From Mycobacterium haemophilum DSM 44634 (lineage in GTDB: Bacteria; Actinomycetota; Actinomycetes; Mycobacteriales; Mycobacteriaceae): a stretch of 64,000 nt of DNA. Under the pieces are notes generated by a model, which saw only the letters and a list, made by a program, of their open reading frames with translations, searched no databases and was not told the DNA's origin. Made by a program: the position numbers and the translations under genes. The first letter of the stretch is position 1. The number at the start of each line of letters is the position of its first letter. Below are positions 27,452-35,702 of the stretch, piece after piece. The stretch is taken from assembly GCF_000340435.2 (NCBI RefSeq), contig NZ_CP011883.2, positions 1,088,607 through 1,152,606 on the forward strand, read 5' to 3'.

Positions 27452-28309
27452 TCAACATGAACACAACGGATGTCTGGTCCATTGGCGCGCGACGATGGAG
27501 CCCGCGCCCAGATCGAACTCTAAGGTGGCGTTCAGCGCCGAGGGTGGCCCGGGATCGGGTACCGGCTCCTGCCCACGCACCGCCGCGATCACCCGATTCA
27601 CCTGGCTAAGCGCCAGTGCCGCGGTGGCCAGCAGGGTGGCCCGGTCGGCCACCCCGATGGTGTCTCGCAGCTGGGCGGCGATCGCCGGCCAGGCGGCGTC
27701 GCGGTCGCTGCGGTGCAGGTCTGCACAGGCCAGGCAGCTGGTCACGCCGGGAATGACCAGCGGCCCCACCAGGCCGGTGCCGTCACGGACCCGAACCGGA
27801 AGGTGCGGTACACCCCGGCTGTGCAAATCGCGCACCATGCGCGGGTCGGCGACCAGGTAGTCCGACAACACCACCAGATCCACCGCGGAAGTGACCGCGG
27901 CATGCGACTGGCTGCTGTGCGCGATCCGGGCCCCAGAGCAGCGCAGCGCCTCCACCAGCAGGTCTGACAGCGGGCCGCGGCCGTGCACTCGGATCGACGC
28001 TGCCCGGCCGCGTGACGGCCGGCATCCGCGGGTTGCGACACCGGCACCAACCAGTTGCGTCACGAGGTTCGCCACGCCGTCGGGGTCCGTCGAGCCCCGG
28101 CCGCCGGCCTGCCGCTGCAACTCGGCGATCGGTGTGGGTGATCGCATGGACCGCAGCAGCGCCGCCAACTCCGCTGCGGTCAGGCCGCACGGTGGACGGA
28201 CCAGCACGGCCTTGCGGGGATCCCACCCGACCTGCACCGCGCCGTCGGGCCGCAGCAGCACCGGCATCGCGGGGTCCAGCGCATAGAGGGAAGGCTCAAC
28301 CTGCGGCAT
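27452..28309 (-). CDS. TOMM/bacteriocin cyclodehydratase-like (E1-like) protein (Rv3196-like)
   Basis: 285 residues from 28309 (MPQVEPSLYALDPAMPVL). An N-terminal winged-helix-like part (about 1-95) is followed by a ThiF-like alpha/beta region and the motif GVTSCLACADLHRSD, then a C-terminal WTRHPLCSC. Paired cysteines of this kind appear in leader-binding E1-like partners of YcaO cyclodehydratases. No YcaO gene or precursor peptide is nearby, so the protein looks like an orphan of that family. It precedes the DUF2342 gene's 3' side on the same strand, 38 bases apart. Confidence 0.7.
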   Translation of the reverse strand: MPQVEPSLYALDPAMPVLLRPDGAVQVGWDPRKAVLVRPPCGLTAAELAALLRSMRSPTPIAELQRQAGGRGSTDPDGVANLVTQLVGAGVATRGCRPSRGRAASIRVHGRGPLSDLLVEALRCSGARIAHSSQSHAAVTSAVDLVVLSDYLVADPRMVRDLHSRGVPHLPVRVRDGTGLVGPLVIPGVTSCLACADLHRSDRDAAWPAIAAQLRDTIGVADRATLLATAALALSQVNRVIAAVRGQEPVPDPGPPSALNATLEFDLGAGSIVARQWTRHPLCSC

Positions 28310-28347
28310 GACTCGAGACTTTGCCACGCCGGGCACTCACGTCTCGA

Positions 28348-29775
28348 TCAGTTATCCACAGGACCGCCAGAGCCGGGGTCCGCACCACCGGGGTTGCCGC
28401 GGTCCCGCTTAAGTTCGGCTTCCAAGTCGGAAAAGGCCTCGTCGATACCGCTGGTGTCGCCGCCGATGATGCGGTCAATGAAGCCGGCCGGGTCGTCAAG
28501 ATCCTCCCCGGAGGGCAGCAGATCCGGGTGTTGCCAGACGGCGTCACGGGCGTCGGCACCGACAGCCTGGGTCAAGCGCTCCCATAGCGCGGCGGCCTCC
28601 CGCAGCTTACGTGGCCGCAGCTCCAGGCCGACCAGCGTGGCGAAGGTTTGTTCGGCCGGGCCGCCGCTGGCCCGACGCCGGCGCAGCGTCTCGCCGAGCG
28701 CGGCCGCACTTGGCATCCGGTCGCCCAGCGCCGCGGTCACCACTACCTGCACCCAGCCCTCGATCAGCGCCAGCAGGGTCTCCAGCCGTTCCAGCGCTTG
28801 GGTCTGCGCCGGGGTTGCCTTGGGCTCGAAAACGCCCTGACCTAGTAACTCTTCGATGGCGGCGGGATCGGACAGCGACGCCGGATTGAAGTCGCGTGCT
28901 AGTTCCTCAATTCCGCTCATGTCGATCTTCATACCCGCGGCGTAGGCCTCTACGGCGCCCAGCAATTGACTGGCCAGCCAGGGCACATGACTGAACAACC
29001 GGTGGTGTGCGGCCTCACGGGCAGCCAGGAAGGTCAGGATCTCGCTGCGCGGCTGCTCGAGCCCGTCGGCGAAGGACTCGACAGCTTGCGGCAGTATCGC
29101 CGCCACGCCCTTGGGCCCCAGCGGCAGACCGATATCGGTCGAGGTCAGCACCTCGCGGGATAATCGACCAAACGCTTGGCCCAATTGCGAACCGAACGCC
29201 ATGCCGCCCATTTGCGACATCATCGACAGCAGCGGGCCGGCCATGCTCTTGGCCTCCTCAGGCAGCGACGCCGCCCACACCGTCGAGATCTGTTGGGCCA
29301 TCGGGTCGCAGAGTCGTTTCCAAGTCTCTAAGGTGTTGTTGACCCAGTCGTCGGGTGTCCAGCCTTCCGCTTTGGTGGTGCCCGCGGGCAGCGCGGTGAC
29401 CCCGTCCAGCCAGGTCTCGGCGAGATGCACCGCATCGCCGATTGCCGAGTTTGTGGTGGCCGGGATGGGCGCGACAAACCCGATGGAACTCGACGCGACT
29501 CGTCGCGCCAATTCATAGTTGACCGGACCCGGTTGTTTGTCTGCGGTCATCGCGGTGCCAGCGCTGGTGAACATCTGACCCAGTTGGGTGAAGATCTGTC
29601 CCAGGTCGGCCATGCCGAAGTCCCCACTCATGCCGAACGAGGCTGACGGGTCTGACGCGCTCGCGTGAGAATCGGGATTGTTTTTCCCGTGCTGGTCGCG
29701 TCCCGATTCGTCCCTGCCAGATTCATCGTGGTGGGAGTCGTCTCCGGAGGAGAAGCCGAAAGGCGGGTTAGCCAC
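28348..29775 (-). CDS. DUF2342 putative zinc-dependent hydrolase (Rv3195-like)
   Basis: 475 residues from GTG 29775 (VANPPFGFSSGDDSH); the open frame extends to 29814. An acidic/Ser/His-rich N-terminus is followed by a helical domain with AAREAAHHRLFSHVPWL (about residue 265), where family alignments show a conserved H/E cluster suggested to bind metal. Family also resembles F420-biosynthesis-associated proteins. Divergent from the PDZ protease gene, 96 bases apart. Confidence 0.8.
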   Translation of the reverse strand: MANPPFGFSSGDDSHHDESGRDESGRDQHGKNNPDSHASASDPSASFGMSGDFGMADLGQIFTQLGQMFTSAGTAMTADKQPGPVNYELARRVASSSIGFVAPIPATTNSAIGDAVHLAETWLDGVTALPAGTTKAEGWTPDDWVNNTLETWKRLCDPMAQQISTVWAASLPEEAKSMAGPLLSMMSQMGGMAFGSQLGQAFGRLSREVLTSTDIGLPLGPKGVAAILPQAVESFADGLEQPRSEILTFLAAREAAHHRLFSHVPWLASQLLGAVEAYAAGMKIDMSGIEELARDFNPASLSDPAAIEELLGQGVFEPKATPAQTQALERLETLLALIEGWVQVVVTAALGDRMPSAAALGETLRRRRASGGPAEQTFATLVGLELRPRKLREAAALWERLTQAVGADARDAVWQHPDLLPSGEDLDDPAGFIDRIIGGDTSGIDEAFSDLEAELKRDRGNPGGADPGSGGPVDN

Positions 29776-29871
29776 ACTGTCAACGGTACTCACTGGCGGG
29801 ACAGAACGCGCCACCCCGGGTCATGCTTATAGCTGAACGAGCCCGATGAGGGTCCGTCTAATCTAAGCGGC

Positions 29872-30894
29872 GTGAACAGGCGGATTCTCACCTTGTTGGT
29901 CGCGCTGGTGCCGATTCTGGTCTTCGGCGTGTTGCTCGCGGTGGTGACGGTGCCGTTCGTGTCGCTGGGCCCCGGTCCCACCTTTGACACACTCGGTGAG
30001 GTCGACGGCAAGCAGGTCGTCGCGATCGACGGCACGCACACGTACCCGACGTCCGGTCACCTCAACATGACGACGGTGTCCCAGCGTGACGATCTGACCT
30101 TGGGCGAAGCCCTGACACTGTGGCTGTCCGGCCAAGAACAACTGGTGCCGCGCGACCTCATCTACCCGCCGGGCAAGTCGCGCGAAGACATTGACAAGGC
30201 CAACAACGCTGATTTCAAACAGTCCGAGGACAGCGCGGCCTACGCCGCACTGGGATACCTGAAGTACCCGTCTGCAGTGACCGTGGCCACGGTCAGCGAT
30301 CCCGGTCCGTCGGTGGGCAAACTGAAGTCCGGTGATGCCGTCGACGCGGTCAATGGCAGCCCGGTGGCCAATGTCGAGCAGTTCACCGGATTGCTGAAGA
30401 ACACCAAGCCCGGCGAGGTGGTGACCATCGACTTTCGTCGCAAGAATGAGCCACCCGGTGTCGCTCAGATCACGCTGGGTGCGAACAAAGATCGCGACTA
30501 CGGCTTTATGGGTGTCGCGGTGCTGGATGCGCCGTGGGCGCCGTTCGTGGTGGATTTCAACCTCGCCAACGTGGGCGGGCCCTCGGCCGGACTGATGTTT
30601 AGCCTGGCGGTTGTCGACAAGCTGACCACCGGTGACTTGGTGGGGTCGACGTTCGTCGCGGGCACCGGCACCATCAGCGTCGACGGCAAGGTGGGCCCCA
30701 TCGGGGGCATCGCCCACAAGATGGTCGCCGCCCGCGCTGCCGGCGCCACGGTGTTTCTGGTGCCCGCGAAGAACTGCTACGAGGCGAGCTCCGATAACCG
30801 CACCGGCCTGCGGTTGGTGAAGGTCGAGAGCCTCAGCCAAGCGGTGGACGCGCTGCACGCGATGACGTCGGGGGGTCAACTGCCGAGCTGCTAA
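29872..30894 (+). CDS. Membrane-anchored PDZ / Lon-type (S16) serine protease (Rv3194c-like)
   Basis: 340 residues, GTG start at 29872. One N-terminal membrane segment (ILTLLVALVPILVFGVLLAV), a PDZ domain (about 125-215, with GPSVGKLKSGDAVDAVNG), then a Lon-like catalytic domain with Ser in GGPSAGLMFSLAVVD and Lys in GGIAHKMVAARAAG. The Ser-Lys dyad faces outside the membrane. Comparable to B. subtilis YlbL. Followed by the UPF0182 gene on the same strand after 115 bases. Confidence 0.9.
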   Translation: MNRRILTLLVALVPILVFGVLLAVVTVPFVSLGPGPTFDTLGEVDGKQVVAIDGTHTYPTSGHLNMTTVSQRDDLTLGEALTLWLSGQEQLVPRDLIYPPGKSREDIDKANNADFKQSEDSAAYAALGYLKYPSAVTVATVSDPGPSVGKLKSGDAVDAVNGSPVANVEQFTGLLKNTKPGEVVTIDFRRKNEPPGVAQITLGANKDRDYGFMGVAVLDAPWAPFVVDFNLANVGGPSAGLMFSLAVVDKLTTGDLVGSTFVAGTGTISVDGKVGPIGGIAHKMVAARAAGATVFLVPAKNCYEASSDNRTGLRLVKVESLSQAVDALHAMTSGGQLPSC

Positions 30895-31009
30895 CTCGGC
30901 CCCTCGCCCGCAATCGACGGGTGCCGCGGTGCGTAGAGTTGTCACCACCGGCCCCGAAGTATGGTGCCAGCAAATCGACGCCAGCCAAATCGAGCAGGGA
31001 GCGTAGCTA

Positions 31010-34000
31010 GTGGGGATGCGGCCCGCCGCAAGGATGCCGAAACTGACTCGGCGTAGCCGGACGCTGATCATGGTCGCACTGGGTGTGATCGTGTTGCTGC
31101 TCGCTGGTCCGCGACTGGTCGACGCATATGTCGACTGGCTGTGGTTCGGTGAGCTTGGCTACCGTTCGGTGTTCAGTACCGTGCTAGTTACCCGCCTCGT
31201 GGTGTTCGGAGTAGCCGGGCTGGTGGTCGGCGGCATCGTGTTCGCCGGGCTCGCGGTGGCCTACCGCACCCGCCCCGTCTTCGTCCCGAGCCACGACAAC
31301 GACCCGGTAGCGCGGTATCGCGCCGCGGTGTTGTCGCGGCTGCGGTTCGTGGGCATCGGGATCCCGACGGCGATCGGCCTGCTCGCCGGCATTATCGCGC
31401 AAAGCTACTGGGTTCGGATCCAACTGTTCTTGCACGGCGATGACTTTGGTATCAGGGATCCACAATTCGGCAAGGACCTCGGTTTTTACGCGTTCGAGCT
31501 GCCGTTCTACCGGCTGGTGCTCAGCTACATGTTCGTCGCGGTATTTCTAGCGTTCGTTGCAAATCTGGTGGCGCACTACATCTTCGGCGGCATCCGGTTG
31601 TCCGGACGCACCGGCGCGCTAAGCCGTTCGGCGCGTATCCAGTTGGTCAGCTTGGTCGGTGTGCTGGTGCTACTCAAAGCCGTTGCCTATTGGCTGGACC
31701 GCTACGAGCTGCTGTCGCATACGCGTAGCGGTAAGCCGTTCACCGGCGCCGGATACACCGATATCACCGCGGTGCTGCCAGCCAAGCTGATCCTGATGGC
31801 GATCGCGCTGATTTGCGCCGCCGCCGTGTTCTCCGCGATCACGTTGCGGGACTTGCGGATTCCGGCCATCGGCCTGGTCTTGCTGCTGCTGTCGTCGTTG
31901 ATTGTGGGTGCCGGCTGGCCGTTGATCGTCGAACAGCTGATCGCCAAGCCGGATGCGGTACGCAAGGAAAGCGAGTACATCAGCCGAAGTATCACCGCGA
32001 CCCGGCAAGCCTATGGCCTGACTGAGGACGTGGTGACCTATCGCAATTACACCGGCGACGCGCCTGCGATCGCTCAGCAGATCGTCACCGATCGCGCTAC
32101 CACCTCGAACATCCGGCTACTCGACCCCACGATCGTTAGCCCCGCGTTTACCCAATTCCAGCGCGGCAAGAACTTTTACTACTTCCCCGACCAGCTGTCG
32201 ATCGACCGTTACCTCGACAAAAACGGTAACCTGCGTGACTACGTTGTGGCGGCGCGTGAACTCAACCCGGACCGGTTGATTGACAATCAGCGTGACTGGA
32301 TCAACCGGCATACCGTTTACACGCACGGGAACGGATTTATCGCGTCGCCGGCGAACACCGTACGCGGTATCGCCAATGATCCCAACCAAAACGGCGGCTA
32401 CCCCGAATTCCTGGTCAACGTCGTTGGGAACGGCACTGTGGTGTCCGACGGGCCGGCGCGGCTGGACCAACCCCGCATCTACTTCGGGCCAGTGATCTCC
32501 AATACCTCGGCCGACTACGCGATCGTCGGGAAAAATGGTGATGACCGCGAATACGACTACGAGACCAACACCGATACCAAGAGATACACCTACGCCGGCA
32601 GCGGGGGAGTCCCGATCGGCAGTTGGCTATCCCGCAGTGTGTTCGCGGCGAAATTCGCCGAGCGAAACTTCTTGTTTTCCAGTGTGATTGGCTCCAACAG
32701 CAAGATCTTGTTCAACCGTGATCCGGCGCGCCGGGTGGAGGCGGTGGCGCCCTGGTTGACGACTGACAGCAGCGTCTATCCGGCCATCGTGAGCAAGCGA
32801 CTGGTGTGGATCATCGACGGCTACACCACGCTGGACAACTATCCCTACTCCGAACTCACCTCGCTGTCGTCGGCGACCGCCGACTCCACCGAGGTGGCTT
32901 TCAATCGGTTGGCTCCCGATAAGCAGGTCGCCTATATCCGGAACTCGGTGAAGGCCACTGTGGACGCCTACGACGGCACCGTGACGCTGTATCAGCAGGA
33001 TGAGCAGGACCCGGTGCTCAAAGCGTGGATGAAGGTCTTTCCGGGCACCGTGCGGCCCAAGGCCGATATCACGCCTGAACTGGCTGAGCATCTGCGCTAT
33101 CCCGAGGACCTGTTCAAGGTACAGCGGATGCTGCTGGCTAAATACCACGTCAATGACCCCGGAACGTTCTTCAACACCTCGGATTTCTGGGACGTGCCGC
33201 TGGATCCGAATCCGACCGCCAGCAGTTATCAGCCGCCGTACTACATCGTCGCGAAAAACATTCTCAAGAATGACAATTCGGCGTCATACCAGCTGACCAG
33301 CGCGATGAATAGGTTCAAGCAAGACTTCCTGGCTGCCTACATCAGCGCCAGCTCTGATCCTGCGACGTACGGCAAGATCACCGTGCTGACCATTCCTGGC
33401 AACGTCAACGGCCCCAAACTGGCCAATAACGCGATCACCACCGATCCGGCGGTATCCCAGGATCTGGGTGTGATCGGGCGGGACAACCAAAACCGGATCC
33501 GGTGGGGTAATTTGCTGACGCTGCCGGTCGCTCAGGGTGGTCTGCTGTACGTGGAACCCGTCTATGCGTCCCCGGGCGCCAGCGACGCCGCTTCCTCGTA
33601 CCCGCGTCTGATTCGCGTGGCGATGATGTACAACGACAAGATCGGCTACGGTCCCACCGTCGGTGACGCGCTCACCGGGTTATTCGGGCCCGGCGCGGCG
33701 TCCGCGGCTACTGGCATCGAACCCACCGAAGCGGTACCGCCGAAGCCGCCCGCGGGTCCTCCGGCGGCGGCCGACGGATCGCCCACTCCTCCGGTCGCAG
33801 TGGTGCCACCGGCTCCGGATGGGTCGGTCGCGTTGTCGGCGGCCAAGGCCGCCGCGCTGCAAGAAGGTCCAGGCGGCGATCGGCGCGGCGCGCGACGCGC
33901 AGAAGAAGGGCGATTTCGCCGCCTACGGTTCGGCGCTGCAGCGCCTCGACGACGCCATCACCAAGTTCAACAACACGAAATAACTGGCCGCGAGCGGGCG

Positions 34001-34024
34001 TGTCGGTGCACCGACACGCCGTAA
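31010..34024 (+). CDS. UPF0182 large membrane protein (Rv3193c-like), C-terminally frameshifted
   Basis: 1004 residues as read, about 990 if the frame is restored. Seven or so N-terminal membrane segments (to about residue 310) precede a large extracytoplasmic domain and a Pro-rich tail. Near 33861-33867 the sequence CTGCAAGAAGG has one base more than needed: removing it gives LQEVQAAIGAARDAQKKGDF... ending at TAA 33981-33983, the C-terminus seen in M. tuberculosis. As written the last about 50 residues are Arg-rich shadow sequence. Function of the family is unknown. Confidence 0.88.
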   Translation: MGMRPAARMPKLTRRSRTLIMVALGVIVLLLAGPRLVDAYVDWLWFGELGYRSVFSTVLVTRLVVFGVAGLVVGGIVFAGLAVAYRTRPVFVPSHDNDPVARYRAAVLSRLRFVGIGIPTAIGLLAGIIAQSYWVRIQLFLHGDDFGIRDPQFGKDLGFYAFELPFYRLVLSYMFVAVFLAFVANLVAHYIFGGIRLSGRTGALSRSARIQLVSLVGVLVLLKAVAYWLDRYELLSHTRSGKPFTGAGYTDITAVLPAKLILMAIALICAAAVFSAITLRDLRIPAIGLVLLLLSSLIVGAGWPLIVEQLIAKPDAVRKESEYISRSITATRQAYGLTEDVVTYRNYTGDAPAIAQQIVTDRATTSNIRLLDPTIVSPAFTQFQRGKNFYYFPDQLSIDRYLDKNGNLRDYVVAARELNPDRLIDNQRDWINRHTVYTHGNGFIASPANTVRGIANDPNQNGGYPEFLVNVVGNGTVVSDGPARLDQPRIYFGPVISNTSADYAIVGKNGDDREYDYETNTDTKRYTYAGSGGVPIGSWLSRSVFAAKFAERNFLFSSVIGSNSKILFNRDPARRVEAVAPWLTTDSSVYPAIVSKRLVWIIDGYTTLDNYPYSELTSLSSATADSTEVAFNRLAPDKQVAYIRNSVKATVDAYDGTVTLYQQDEQDPVLKAWMKVFPGTVRPKADITPELAEHLRYPEDLFKVQRMLLAKYHVNDPGTFFNTSDFWDVPLDPNPTASSYQPPYYIVAKNILKNDNSASYQLTSAMNRFKQDFLAAYISASSDPATYGKITVLTIPGNVNGPKLANNAITTDPAVSQDLGVIGRDNQNRIRWGNLLTLPVAQGGLLYVEPVYASPGASDAASSYPRLIRVAMMYNDKIGYGPTVGDALTGLFGPGAASAATGIEPTEAVPPKPPAGPPAAADGSPTPPVAVVPPAPDGSVALSAAKAAALQEGPGGDRRGARRAEEGRFRRLRFGAAAPRRRHHQVQQHEITGRERACRCTDTP

Positions 34025-34119
34025 ACCCTGGCATTATGCGCGCGTTCGCCGCGCGTGCACCGTGCCTGACAGGCGATTTGGTGACCCTCGCAAGTGTTCG
34101 GTAACCTTGTATTTACCGA

Positions 34120-34196
34120 CGCGGGGTGGAGCAGCTCGGTAGCTCGCTGGGCTCATAACCCAGAGGTCGCAGGTTCGAATCCTGTCCCCGCTACCA
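34120..34196 (+). tRNA. Initiator tRNA-fMet (anticodon CAT)
   Basis: A 77-base cloverleaf: acceptor CGCGGGG/CCCCGCT with a C1-U72 mismatch typical of bacterial initiators, D arm GAGC/GCTC, anticodon stem CTGGG-CTCATAA-CCCAG with CAT, T arm GCAGG-TTCGAAT-CCTGT, and encoded CCA. Confidence 0.95.
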
Positions 34197-34200
34197 GCGA

Positions 34201-34237
34201 AAATGGCCCTCGGAGGAGACTCCGGGGGCCATTTTTA
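34201..34237 (+). terminator. Intrinsic terminator after tRNA-fMet
   Basis: AATGGCCCTCGGAG pairs with CTCCGGGGGCCATT around a GAGA-type loop and is followed by a T-rich tail, starting four bases after the tRNA CCA. Confidence 0.85.
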
Positions 34238-34835
34238 TGGCGCTTGGAAGCGGATTTGGGAACATTAGCATTGCAAGTTGTTTAGCGTGCTCCATAGCTC
34301 GCTTGCCGCCTGACTTCAATCTTCACCGATAAGGGTTGCGATAGCTCTCCTCAAAGGCTTAGCGGTAACCCGGGGCCGGGCGTGCTGATCGGTCCCCAGG
34401 AGCCCTCGTAAATCGTCCCGGGCCAGTCCCGCTTGGCGGGCGTGGTGTTTGCAGGAGCGCACGCGATGATGAGATCTCGTCGGAGGTGCGCGCTGGGGAG
34501 CTCGTGTGCGGCGGCCCCGCCGACTGAGCGTTTGATGGCCGTCACCCTCAAATGAACTGTGGCGAAGGCATTTACGACCGTGGTGGCGAGACGGCGCAGT
34601 TGATAGCACAGCTGCGCACAGTCGCGGTGGCAATAGCCCAATTCTTCGAGCCGGTCCGCCTGGTATCCGGGGCGTAGCGGCGGTGTGGAGGAAATCAACC
34701 GCTCGGTGGTGTCGAGCTGACCAGCAGTGGCCGATCATCGAAGTGGTAATGCCGGCTGTCGGTAGCGTTGCTCGGGTGCCATGAACCGGATCCGTGTTTT
34801 TGGCAATTTTTGCCATTACTCGCTAGCCTTGCTTT
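34238..34835. other. 598-base stretch without a convincing gene
   Basis: A minus-strand frame (34316-34816) and a second one inside it (34351-34698) are open, but neither has a ribosome site or a recognised domain and both have the Arg/His/Pro-rich composition of non-coding GC-rich frames. The piece LGYCHRDCAQLCYQLRRLAT could be a gene relic. The 3' end carries the inverted repeat at 34801-34815. Confidence 0.5.
34801..34815. promoter_or_regulatory. Inverted repeat TGGCAA-TTT-TTGCCA before parD
   Basis: Perfect 6+6 inverted repeat with a 3-base centre, ending 20 bases before the antitoxin start. ParD-type antitoxins repress their own operon at such palindromes, so it is a candidate operator. 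Confidence 0.55.
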
Positions 34836-35075
34836 ATGCGCACCATGAACATCTCACTACCCGATTCGCTCAAGGTGTTCGTGGAAGAGCGGGTTGCCCA
34901 GGGCGGGTACGGCACTAGTAGCGAGTATGTCCGCGAGTTGATCCGCAAGGATCAGGACCGCGCGGCCCTGCGTCGCCTGGTCCTCGAAGGTGCCGCTTCG
35001 CCGCCGGCCGCGCCCGCCGACGATGCTTACTTCGACGGCCTACGTGCCCGCATTCGGCACCGACGCACTGGATGA
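34836..35075 (+). CDS. parD: Type II antitoxin, ParD-like
   Basis: 79 residues with an N-terminal ribbon-helix-helix (MNISLPDSLKVFVEERV, then SSEYVRELIRKDQ) and a disordered C-terminal tail that would wrap the toxin. It overlaps the toxin gene by ATGA at 35072-35075. ATG 34845 is an alternative start. No ribosome site is evident upstream, so a leaderless mRNA is possible. Confidence 0.88.
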   Translation: MRTMNISLPDSLKVFVEERVAQGGYGTSSEYVRELIRKDQDRAALRRLVLEGAASPPAAPADDAYFDGLRARIRHRRTG

Positions 35076-35401
35076 CGATCAAGCCGGTCATCCCGCGCGA
35101 TCAGGCTATCCACGATGTCGAGCACGCGATTGACTACTACCTCGATGAGGAAGCGGCGCAAGCCGCGACAGATCTGATCGACGCGCTGCAGGCCGCCTAC
35201 CGCCTGATCGGACGCCACCCTGGGATCGGTTCGCCCCGTTATGGCTACGAGCTCGATATTCCCGGGCTGCGCGGACGGGCGCTGGCGCACTTCCCGTATA
35301 CGGTCTTGTACGTGGAGCGCACCGACCACATCGACGTTTTGCGTGTCTTGCATCAGCGTCGCGACATTCCGGAATTGCTGCGCAGTCTCGATCAGGACTA
35401 G
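35072..35401 (+). CDS. parE: Type II toxin, ParE/RelE superfamily
   Basis: 109 residues of the RelE/ParE fold: AIDYYLDEEAAQAATDLIDALQAAYRLI helices, HPGIGSPRYG, and beta strands FPYTVLYVERTDHIDVLRVLHQRRD. The terminal VLRVLHQRRD motif is typical of ParE toxins, which poison gyrase, but RelE-like mRNA cleavage cannot be excluded. Translationally coupled to parD. Confidence 0.85.
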   Translation: MTIKPVIPRDQAIHDVEHAIDYYLDEEAAQAATDLIDALQAAYRLIGRHPGIGSPRYGYELDIPGLRGRALAHFPYTVLYVERTDHIDVLRVLHQRRDIPELLRSLDQD

Positions 35402-35702
35402 TCGCCAATCTGCGTCAGTAACGTAACTGTGGCCCCGAAAAGTCCTTGTGCAGCAGCACGTCACCAAACACCACCGCAACCGACGTCATCGGTAGCCATC
35501 GGCCGTCGCCGGCCTGTCCCGAGTGGCTGAATTCATTGCGTGTGGTGCATGATGAATTGCACACGCCGACAAGGCATCTGTCCCCGAGAGCATTTGACTT
35601 TGGCAATTGATTTGCGGCTGTTAATATTTGGTTGAACGTAGAGCGCAAAGCCCCCGAGTTCAACGCCGGGCTTTCGTGTATGCAGTCAGTAGTAGCTTTC
35701 GA
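35402..35702. other. Intergenic region between convergent parE and cyp
   Basis: No gene is visible. A short hairpin, AAAGCCC (35647-35653) with GGGCTTT (35668-35674), may serve as a terminator for one or both convergent units. Confidence 0.5.

Noticed and set aside
29863..31071. 402-codon minus-strand frame
   Set aside because: Antisense to the PDZ/Lon protease gene and its downstream gap; His/Arg-rich with no domain.
33663..33983. Separate small gene at the end of UPF0182
   Set aside because: Its last 45 residues are the conserved UPF0182 C-terminus in the other frame, so it is the product of a frameshift.
34316..34816. Minus-strand frame after tRNA-fMet
   Set aside because: No ribosome site, no recognised domain, shadow-like composition; kept only as an unexplained interval.
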